A stretch of DNA of 64,000 bases, taken from Opitutia bacterium ISCC 52 (GTDB taxonomy: Bacteria; Verrucomicrobiota; Verrucomicrobiia; Opitutales; UBA2995). Shown piece after piece: positions 54,257-61,125 of the stretch. The stretch covers positions 1,178,001 through 1,242,000 of the forward strand of contig CP076040.1 of the NCBI GenBank assembly GCA_014529675.2, in the 5' to 3' direction. The notes under the pieces are model-generated. The model made no database searches. It was not told where the DNA came from and worked only from the letters and a program-made list of their open reading frames with translations. The position numbers were made by a program, and so were the translations under genes. The first letter of the stretch is position 1; the number at the start of each line of letters is the position of its first letter.

Positions 54257-55111
54257 GTGTCTAAAACGATTACATTGGCCACTCGAAAGAGCCCCCTGGC
54301 GCTTGCTCAAACCCGGATGGTGGAGGAGGCAATCATTGCCGCTTTTCCTGGGACTGAGGTGATCCAATCTCAGATGACGACTACCGGCGATCAGCGGCTG
54401 GCCTGGTCATTGGAAGAGAAGGGCGGCAAAGGACTTTTTACCAAAGAACTTGAAGTCGCTATGCTTGAAGGGCGTGCCGACCTGGCTGTGCATTCCGCGA
54501 AGGATATGCCTACAGAGATGGAGCCTGGATTGGTACTGGCCGGATTCTTGCAACGAGCACCTGTGGAAGATGTGTTGGTGAAGCGAGACGGCGTTGATAC
54601 GATTAAAACTCTGGCAACGGGTAGTCCTCGAAGGCGTGCCCAGGCAAAATTGTTTTTACCGGATGTCGAATTCCTGGAAATACGTGGGAATGTCGGCACT
54701 CGATTAACTAAAATCAAAGATGGGCATGCAGATGCGACGATTCTCGCCGCAGCTGGACTGAAACGCTTGGGCATATCTGAATGGGAAGGCGTTCAGTTTG
54801 AACCCCTAAGCCTAAATCAAATGATTCCTGCTGTTGGGCAAGGCGCAATCGCGCTACAGTGTCGAGCGGGTGAAGAGGAGCGCTTCAGTGCTTTGACCGA
54901 CCCGGCCACCGACGTGGCTGTCAGCATTGAGCGTGAGTTCCTCACCATGGTTGAGGGTGGTTGTCAGACCGCATTTGCTGCGCATTTCGTTGATAACTCT
55001 TTGCTCGCATTCCATGAGGATGCGGGGCGATTCAGCCTTTCTTTTAATTCGCTGGATATGGATGAAGTTCGCGAAGCGATTCGTCTGACCCTTGGAAAGA
55101 TTGAATCATGA
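54257..55111 (+). CDS. hemC: Porphobilinogen deaminase (hydroxymethylbilane synthase)
   Basis: A 284-residue enzyme with GTG start at 54257. It joins four porphobilinogens. ATRKSPLALAQTRMVEE and HSAKDMPTEMEPGL are the substrate-binding parts, and EGGCQTAFAAHF carries the Cys that holds the dipyrromethane cofactor. The third domain is shorter than in E. coli (about 310 residues), a tolerable variation. It overlaps the next gene by ATGA, so the two steps of uroporphyrinogen synthesis are coupled. Confidence 0.96.
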   Translation: MSKTITLATRKSPLALAQTRMVEEAIIAAFPGTEVIQSQMTTTGDQRLAWSLEEKGGKGLFTKELEVAMLEGRADLAVHSAKDMPTEMEPGLVLAGFLQRAPVEDVLVKRDGVDTIKTLATGSPRRRAQAKLFLPDVEFLEIRGNVGTRLTKIKDGHADATILAAAGLKRLGISEWEGVQFEPLSLNQMIPAVGQGAIALQCRAGEEERFSALTDPATDVAVSIEREFLTMVEGGCQTAFAAHFVDNSLLAFHEDAGRFSLSFNSLDMDEVREAIRLTLGKIES

Positions 55112-56631
55112 CTCAGGGAATGGTGTATCTCGTCGGAGCAGGTCCCGGGGCTTCAGATCTCGTGACGGTTCGTGGTAAGGAATTGATCGAAAAGTGTGAT
55201 GTACTTGTTTACGATTATCTCGTCTATGATGAGTTGCTGACCTGGACTCGAAGGGATTGTGAGAAAACTTATGTAGGCAAGAAATCCGGATACCATTCGA
55301 AACCTCAAGATGAGATTGAGAAGCTTCTGATTGAAGAAGCTAAAGCGGGAAAAATGGTCGTACGCCTCAAGGGTGGTGATCCATTTATTTTTGGTCGTGG
55401 CGGGGAAGAAGCCGATGCACTGCTGAGTGCTGGGATTGATTTTGAAATTGTTCCTGGAGTATCGGCGTCGATGGGGACCGCAGCTTCAATGGGGATTCCC
55501 TTAACACATCGGAAAGACAGTTCCTCGGTGGTGCTTGTGACTGGCCATGAAGATCCTGAGAAATCTGAGTCGGCGATTGATTGGAAGAAGTATGCCAAGT
55601 TGGATGCCACGCTGTGCATCTATATGGGGTTGACCAAACTCGACTTCATCGTGGGGCAATTGATCGATGCTGGAATGAGTAAGGATACTCCTGCCGCAGT
55701 CGTGCAATGGGCGACGCTTCCAACGCAAGAAAGCTGTATTGGAAAGTTGGGCACAATTTTGGAAAGTGTTAAGGAGGCCAATATAAAGCCGCCGGCAATG
55801 ATTATCATTGGCGAAGTCGTAAAGGATGCTCCGAAGCATTCCTGGTTTGAGCAGAAACCACTTTTTGGAAAACGAATTGCGATCACAAGAACGCGTCAGC
55901 AAACCAGCGAATTGATGCACCGACTTCTACAGCTGGGAGCCGAAGTGCTTGAGTTGCCATTGATTCGTGTTCGTTCAGCGGTGGATGAAGATGTTAAGAA
56001 AGAGATCTTCGGTGAATTAGGTTCCTACGAATGGATTGTGTTCTCGAGTCCCAACGGTGTTCGCTTTTTCTTTGAGACATTCCTGAGTGAATTTAAGGAT
56101 CTACGTTCGATGGGCTTCATGCGGATTGCCGCAGTTGGACCGGCTACCGCTAGAGAAATTGAAAAGTTTCACTTGCAAGTTGAGCTTGTCCCGGAAAAAC
56201 ACACGGCTGCCGACCTTGCCCAGGCTTTGATTGATACGGAGGCTATTGAACATGCGAAGGTATTAGTTGTGAAAGGGAATCTTGGGAGTGATGACTTGAT
56301 TAAGCCTCTTGAAGAAAAGTGGGCAATCGTTGATCGCTTCGAAGTTTATAAAACCGAGGCGACGGATCTGAGTGAAAACCGGGCGGCTCAGAAATTCCGC
56401 GAGCTTGGTGCCCATGCCATTACGTTTACCAGTGGTTCCACCGTGCGATCTTTTGTGAAGCAAGCCAAGGCTCTGCAATTGGCGGAAGGTGCACAGACGC
56501 CTAAAACGATTTCAATCGGTCCACGGACAAGTAAGGTCATGAGCGAATCTCACGTGCCTTTGACTAAGGAAGCTCAAATATCCAGTTTGGATGGTCTAGT
56601 TGAAGCCATCGTGGAGGAGCTGGGAGAGTAA
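55108..56631 (+). CDS. Uroporphyrinogen-III methyltransferase/synthase fusion
   Basis: A 507-residue fusion. Residues 1-240 are the SAM-dependent uroporphyrinogen-III C-methyltransferase (CobA/SUMT): VYLVGAGPGASDLVTVRGKE, LKGGDPFIFGRGGEE and GIPLTHR. Residues about 250-507 are uroporphyrinogen-III synthase (HemD): RIAITRTRQQTSELMHRLLQ, FSSPNGVRFFFE and ITFTSGSTVRSF. Such CobA-HemD fusions link the uroporphyrinogen ring closure to siroheme or cobalamin synthesis. It overlaps hemC by four bases. Confidence 0.95.
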   Translation: MTQGMVYLVGAGPGASDLVTVRGKELIEKCDVLVYDYLVYDELLTWTRRDCEKTYVGKKSGYHSKPQDEIEKLLIEEAKAGKMVVRLKGGDPFIFGRGGEEADALLSAGIDFEIVPGVSASMGTAASMGIPLTHRKDSSSVVLVTGHEDPEKSESAIDWKKYAKLDATLCIYMGLTKLDFIVGQLIDAGMSKDTPAAVVQWATLPTQESCIGKLGTILESVKEANIKPPAMIIIGEVVKDAPKHSWFEQKPLFGKRIAITRTRQQTSELMHRLLQLGAEVLELPLIRVRSAVDEDVKKEIFGELGSYEWIVFSSPNGVRFFFETFLSEFKDLRSMGFMRIAAVGPATAREIEKFHLQVELVPEKHTAADLAQALIDTEAIEHAKVLVVKGNLGSDDLIKPLEEKWAIVDRFEVYKTEATDLSENRAAQKFRELGAHAITFTSGSTVRSFVKQAKALQLAEGAQTPKTISIGPRTSKVMSESHVPLTKEAQISSLDGLVEAIVEELGE

Positions 56632-56641
56632 TCTTTTTACT

Positions 56642-56734
56642 TCAACCACAGATGAACACAGATTTACACAGATGTGAGAAGGGCTTTGAACTTTATCAAA
56701 TAATCTGCGGTCATTTGAGTTTATCTGCGGTTCA
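56642..56734. repeat. MITE-like inverted-repeat element, tripartite arms
   Basis: The left arm is made of three spaced words (CCACAGATGAACACAGATTT and then ACACAGAT) and the right arm (to 56734) reads as their approximate reverse complement (ATCTGCGGTC...ATCTGCGGTT), about two thirds identity over 30 bases. The middle (about 25 bases) is unique. The words ACACAGAT/ATCTGTG are known from dispersed repeats in many environmental genomes. Compare 14622-14720. Confidence 0.65.
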
Positions 56735-56749
56735 AAACCTAAGTTTATA

Positions 56750-57850
56750 ATGAACGTTCCATTTTTAAATTTTCATCAGACCCATCAGGAATTAAAGCCA
56801 CAGTTGATGGCGGCACTGGAAGAGACGCTGGATTTCGGACAGTACATTCTTGGGGACCAGGTTGATAAGTTCGAAAAGCAATTTGCCGAGCTTATGGGTG
56901 CTGAAGAAACTATTGGGGTAAATAGTGGTACTTCAGCTCTACATCTCTGTGTGCGAGCCTGTGGTGTTTATCCAGGAGATGAAGTGATCACTACGCCGTT
57001 TACCTTTATGGCTTCGTCCTGGTGCATCAGTTATGAAAAAGCGATTCCCGTCTTTGCTGATATCGATCCGGAAACTTATATCTTAGATCCAGAGAAAGTG
57101 GAGGCGGCGATTACGGAGAAGACGAAAGCGATTGTTGTCGTTCACCTGTTTGGGCAATCAGCTCCCATGGATGCATTCATGGAGTTGGGCCGAAAATATA
57201 ATGTGAAGATTATTGAAGATTGTGCACAATCCCACTTAGCGGAATACCAAGGTCAAGCTACTGGATTGATTGGCGATTGCGGAGCTTTCTCATTTTACCC
57301 CACTAAGAATCTGGGGAGTCTTACTGAAGGAGGTTTATGTGTTTCCAAGGATAAGGCCACCTGTGATCAGATTCGCTTATTGCGAAATCATGCAATGCCT
57401 GATCGCTATACCTATTCGGATGTTGGCTACAATTATCGGATGGAAGGTTTCGCCGGCGCAGTGCTTCAAGTGAAGGCCCAATATTTGAAAGCTTGGACGG
57501 CTCGCAGACGTGAGATTGCTGCGCGGTATTTGAGCGGTTTTAAACTCGAAGGATTTCAACTGCCACCTGTGATTGAGAATGCTCAGAGCGTCTATCACCA
57601 ATTTTCTGTGTGTCACTCTGAGAGAGAAGCGTTTGTCCAGCATTTGACTGAAGCAGGTGTAGCCACAGGCCAATTCTATCCAAGGCCCTTGCATTTGCAG
57701 CCAGTTTACGAAGGTCTTGGTTATAAGGAGGGGGATTTTCCGGTGTCCGAGCAGACATGCCGCGAGATTATTAATTTGCCAATCTACCCTGAATTGACCG
57801 ATGAGCAGGTAGACTATGTCATCGAAACGGTTAACTCATTTCAGGGATGA
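56750..57850 (+). CDS. DegT/DnrJ/EryC1/StrS aminotransferase
   Basis: A 366-residue PLP-dependent sugar aminotransferase. NSGTSALHLCVRACGVYPGD is the cofactor pocket, IEDCAQSHLAEYQG carries the Asp that meets the pyridine ring, and FSFYPTKNLGSLTEGG has the PLP-binding Lys. Typical products are amino-sugar nucleotides for lipopolysaccharide or exopolysaccharide. It overlaps trpF by ATGA, so co-transcribed even though the pathways differ. Confidence 0.92.
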   Translation: MNVPFLNFHQTHQELKPQLMAALEETLDFGQYILGDQVDKFEKQFAELMGAEETIGVNSGTSALHLCVRACGVYPGDEVITTPFTFMASSWCISYEKAIPVFADIDPETYILDPEKVEAAITEKTKAIVVVHLFGQSAPMDAFMELGRKYNVKIIEDCAQSHLAEYQGQATGLIGDCGAFSFYPTKNLGSLTEGGLCVSKDKATCDQIRLLRNHAMPDRYTYSDVGYNYRMEGFAGAVLQVKAQYLKAWTARRREIAARYLSGFKLEGFQLPPVIENAQSVYHQFSVCHSEREAFVQHLTEAGVATGQFYPRPLHLQPVYEGLGYKEGDFPVSEQTCREIINLPIYPELTDEQVDYVIETVNSFQG

Positions 57851-58485
57851 ACACCCCTCGGGTAAAAGTTTGCGGCATCACCAGGCCAGAGGATGGGCAA
57901 TTAGCTCTTTCCCTTGGAGCAAGCTACCTTGGTTTCATTCTTTATTCCAAGTCACCTCGCTCAATCGATCTTGAAGCATTTACTTCATTGAATGCCTCTT
58001 TGACGGACAGCTTTCGAGTGGTCGTGGATGTGCGTCCAGACATGGATCAGGTTAAGCGATATGTTTCGGCAGGCTTTGATTTTTTCCAGATTCATTTCTC
58101 TGATGTCCATGAGGGGGAATATCTGGCGGAGCTATCAGAGTTAGTAGGCCGCGATCGATTGTGGCTCGCTCCCAAACTTCCTCCTGAGACGTTATTCCCA
58201 GAATCTCTTTTTGATTACACGGATAACTTTTTAATGGATACCTTTCAAAAAAATGGATTCGGTGGAAGTGGAAAGACCGGAGACTGGAAGGGATTTCGTC
58301 AGTTAAAAAATGATTACCCTGAAAAAACCTGGATTCTTGCCGGGGGATTAAATCCAGACAATATCGAAGATGCGGTTAATCAGTCTGAAGCTGATATAGT
58401 GGATGTCAGCAGTGGCCTTGAATCGAGCCCTGGAATCAAAAGCGCAGACAAGCTCAGAGCATTTTTTGGCAATCTTTCAGCCTAG
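57847..58485 (+). CDS. trpF: Phosphoribosylanthranilate isomerase
   Basis: A 212-residue TIM-barrel enzyme of tryptophan synthesis. RVKVCGITRPEDGQLALSLG has the catalytic Cys, and WILAGGLNPDNIEDAV is the phosphate-binding loop; DVSSGLESSPGIKS finishes the barrel. It is the only trp gene in the window. Its start lies within the aminotransferase stop. Confidence 0.95.
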   Translation: MNTPRVKVCGITRPEDGQLALSLGASYLGFILYSKSPRSIDLEAFTSLNASLTDSFRVVVDVRPDMDQVKRYVSAGFDFFQIHFSDVHEGEYLAELSELVGRDRLWLAPKLPPETLFPESLFDYTDNFLMDTFQKNGFGGSGKTGDWKGFRQLKNDYPEKTWILAGGLNPDNIEDAVNQSEADIVDVSSGLESSPGIKSADKLRAFFGNLSA

Positions 58486-58498
58486 TCGAAAACAGGGC

Positions 58499-59047
58499 CT
58501 ACTTATTCCCTGTTGGATTCCAATCAAGCCCTTGGGCAAATGACCAAAGCTTTGCATCAATCAGACAGCCTTCTGCTTGTATTCGCTTCAGTTCGACCAA
58601 CAAGGTCGGTAGTGGAAGCGTGAATACTTCAATGTTCTCATCCGGTTCGTGTCTCGTCTCGGCTTGGCCTTTTACATCGATGGTCACCATGGATACAAAT
58701 TCATCTGTGAGACCCGGTGAACTATAGATGGGGGGACCCACTTGGATTACTTCCCCGTAATAACCTGTTTCTTCTTCCAGCTCGCGAGTAGCAGCTGCTT
58801 GAATCGATTCACCTGGATCAATGAGGCCTGCGGGAAACTCCAAAGCATAATTGTCTATGGGTGGGCGGAATTGTTTGATGACTACCACATTTGGAATGTC
58901 ATCTGATACAACTGCGATAATGACGGCTGCACCGTCTGAACCTGTTCGTGCGGCATATTCCCACTCCCTCGATTCACCCGATGAGTTGGTGAACGTTGTT
59001 TCGTAGAAATTAAGCCATTTCCCTTCGTATTTAGTTTTTCGTGGCAT
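58499..59047 (-). CDS. NUDIX hydrolase, ADP-ribose pyrophosphatase-like
   Basis: A 182-residue NUDIX enzyme. The box GLIDPGESIQAAATRELEEE (continuing to TGYYG) fits G-x5-E-x7-REUxEExGU. LEFPAG before it and the preceding beta-strand part VVVIKQFRPP resemble ADP-ribose pyrophosphatases. It ends 14 bases from trpF and is divergent from the G3E GTPase gene. Confidence 0.9.
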   Translation of the reverse strand: MPRKTKYEGKWLNFYETTFTNSSGESREWEYAARTGSDGAAVIIAVVSDDIPNVVVIKQFRPPIDNYALEFPAGLIDPGESIQAAATRELEEETGYYGEVIQVGPPIYSSPGLTDEFVSMVTIDVKGQAETRHEPDENIEVFTLPLPTLLVELKRIQAEGCLIDAKLWSFAQGLDWNPTGNK

Positions 59048-59383
59048 TCAGGATAGCAGTTGTGAAATGAGCAATTGTTGTAGGCCTCCGCTGAATTTCA
59101 ATTGAAATTAAAAGAGTGGTGCCGATCCGCCACGATGGATCGGCACCCGTTTGTGGATATTGGCCAATAGTCCAAGAGTAACAGTGCAAGAATGCTGCCG
59201 ATATTCTCTTTGGCTGTTATGTGCATAGAGATCATGGGGTTAGCGATTTGCCCTCCGCTAATCCGTTGTGTGATTTGGTTAATTACCCCCAAAGGCCTGA
59301 TAAGATGATGCCTTAATCGGTAAATAATTCCCATCAAGATTGACGAGTTTGTAAGGTGTTGCCTATCTCAGGGACTTATCATC
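59048..59383. promoter_or_regulatory. Divergent intergenic region with palindrome
   Basis: 336 bases between NUDIX and G3E genes. AATTTCAATTGAAATT (59094-59109) is an exact 16-bp palindrome that could be an operator. A hairpin follows at 59118-59147. I see no reliable gene; a short minus-strand ORF here has no family features. Confidence 0.4.
59118..59147. repeat. Hairpin with 11-bp arms
   Basis: GGTGCCGATCC / GGATCGGCACC with an 8-base loop. It is between divergent starts, so it cannot be a terminator for either gene; a REP-like element is a better explanation. Confidence 0.5.
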
Positions 59384-60628
59384 ATGAAATCGAATTCTGA
59401 ACCCGTTCCACTTACCCTACTGTCTGGTTTCCTTGGTTCTGGAAAGACCACATTGCTCAATCGTATGCTGGCTGAGTGCGGCGATCAAAAACTCGCATTG
59501 TTGGTGAACGACGTTGGGGAAATTAATGTGGATGCGTCTCTTGTGAAGACACAGCTGAAGGAGCTCGATGATTCCGCGACCCAAATGGTCGAACTGTCGA
59601 ATGGGTGCATTTGTTGTTCCATTCAGGGGGATATGGCGGAAGCCGTCCAAGAACTCGTTGAAAATAGTGGGGCCGATCATATTGTGATTGAAGCAAGCGG
59701 AGTGGCCGAACCCACCCAGGTTCTGCAAGCGCTTTATGCTCCAGACTTATTTGGAAAAAAGGTGACGGATATTGCTCCTATTAATGCATTGGTCTCTGTG
59801 ATTGATGGTGCTCTTTTTATCAAGGAGTGGAAGCGCATCCACAGTTCGGATACATCGAAAGAAATGATTCGCCCGGATGATGAGCAACCGGTGTTTGAGC
59901 TGATGGTTGAGCAAATCGAATGTGCCGACTATGTCCTTCTCAATAAGAAAGATCTGATCACCGAGGAAGAAGGAGTTCAATTGATCAGTATTGTTGCCGG
60001 ACTCAATGCTCGCGCCCAAACCATACTGGTGTCTCAGAGCGAAACCGACATTTCTGCTTTGTTAAACAGCCGCGCTTTTAAGATGGAGGACACGATTAGT
60101 GCGCCTCGCTGGACACAGGAATTGGAGCACGAATCAGATTCTGACTCACCGAGCTTTGCTCCGCAGGATGCAGTGACAAATCAGTCTATGATGAATCCTT
60201 CCAGCTTTGAGGGTGCTGAGGCTGATGGAGATTCCGATTTTGCGACCAAGTATGGGTTGAGTACCTTCATTTATCGAAGCCGTATCCCATTCAAAGCTCC
60301 TAAGCTGAGTGCTTTCTTAGAGAAGCAGCATGCAGGCCTACTTCGTGTAAAGGGATTTGCCTGGATTGCAGAGCGTGCAGAACAAGTTGCACTGCTATCG
60401 ATTGCTGGTGATGTGAATCGGTGTGATTTTATCGGTGACTGGTGGGCTACTCGCTTTGAGAAAGGCCAAGTGAAAAAAGATCAATTCCCCGAGGAAGTTC
60501 TGAAAACCTGGGAGGAGCCTTTTGGTGATCGGCGCCAGGAGATCGTTTTTATTGGGATTGGTATGGATGAAGCCGCTATCTGGGCGGCGCTTGACGAGTG
60601 CCAGCTTCAATCAGAAGATTTTTCATGA
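59384..60628 (+). CDS. G3E-family GTPase (CobW/COG0523), metal chaperone-like
   Basis: A 414-residue GTPase. GFLGSGKTTLLNRML is Walker A, NGCICCSIQGD carries the CxCC metal-binding motif, IEASGVAEPTQVLQ is the switch region and LLNKKDL gives base specificity. The C-terminal domain with LLRVKGFAWIAERAEQ is the CobW-C part. These proteins deliver Zn or Co to metalloenzymes, frequently under Zur control. The gene starts after a region with a palindrome (59094) and is followed by the FmdB-like gene. Confidence 0.93.
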   Translation: MKSNSEPVPLTLLSGFLGSGKTTLLNRMLAECGDQKLALLVNDVGEINVDASLVKTQLKELDDSATQMVELSNGCICCSIQGDMAEAVQELVENSGADHIVIEASGVAEPTQVLQALYAPDLFGKKVTDIAPINALVSVIDGALFIKEWKRIHSSDTSKEMIRPDDEQPVFELMVEQIECADYVLLNKKDLITEEEGVQLISIVAGLNARAQTILVSQSETDISALLNSRAFKMEDTISAPRWTQELEHESDSDSPSFAPQDAVTNQSMMNPSSFEGAEADGDSDFATKYGLSTFIYRSRIPFKAPKLSAFLEKQHAGLLRVKGFAWIAERAEQVALLSIAGDVNRCDFIGDWWATRFEKGQVKKDQFPEEVLKTWEEPFGDRRQEIVFIGIGMDEAAIWAALDECQLQSEDFS

Positions 60629-60668
60629 CTTGAATCGATCACCTGATGGATCCGGAATTGTGAAGAAC

Positions 60669-60689
60669 TGTTAAAAATTTATTTTAACA
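60669..60689. promoter_or_regulatory. AT-rich palindrome between G3E and FmdB-like genes
   Basis: TGTTAAAA-ATTTA-TTTTAACA, 8-bp exact arms. It resembles in base composition the AT-rich operators used by Fur-family regulators such as Zur. It could also end the G3E transcript. Confidence 0.4.
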
Positions 60690-60785
60690 TGAGATCAAAA
60701 ATTGATGTTCGCCCCTTAATGGCATGGGTTTGTCAGGTGAAAGAGGCAGTTCGCCGCTCCTTTTAATCCTATCATCCTTTTAACT

Positions 60786-61112
60786 ATGCCTGTTTATTCT
60801 TACCGCGTTGTGAACCAAGATGGCTCCAGAGGGGAGCATTTCGAAGTTGAGCATTCCATGTCTGAACCGACCTTGGAGCAGCACCCGATCACGGGTGAGC
60901 CTATCGTGAAAATTATGCAACCGCCCAATCTCGGTGTGAAGCATACGGTCGGTTCGATTGAAAAGAAGCTCGATAACAAGAACGTCGAGAAAGCCGGTTT
61001 TACCAAATACGAGAAGGACAAACTCACGGGTAATTATTTCAAGTCCGCGGGTACCAATAAAGCGCTGCCCGAAACCCTGAATACTGGGGCGATTCGGAGC
61101 CAGGTTGGATAA
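60786..61112 (+). CDS. FmdB-like small protein lacking the cysteines
   Basis: A 108-residue protein. The beginning MPVYSYRVVNQDGSRGEHFE and the later DEPIVKIMQPPNLG-like part follow the FmdB zinc-ribbon family, in which the second strand normally carries two CxxC motifs. Here no cysteine exists in the whole protein, so it cannot bind zinc in the family way. The C-terminal half (SIEKKLDNKNVEKAGFTKYE) is charged. It follows a zinc-chaperone-like GTPase gene and ends 13 bases before convergent alaS. Confidence 0.72.
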   Translation: MPVYSYRVVNQDGSRGEHFEVEHSMSEPTLEQHPITGEPIVKIMQPPNLGVKHTVGSIEKKLDNKNVEKAGFTKYEKDKLTGNYFKSAGTNKALPETLNTGAIRSQVG

Positions 61113-61125
61113 GAAAAGAGGTCGA

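Noticed and set aside
54257-55111. Truncation of hemC because it is shorter than in E. coli
   Set aside because: All active-site and cofactor motifs are present and the stop overlaps the next start by four bases, as in coupled operons.
59098-59337. 79-codon minus-strand ORF in the divergent region
   Set aside because: No recognisable domain, lies over a palindromic element and leaves no room for the NUDIX promoter.
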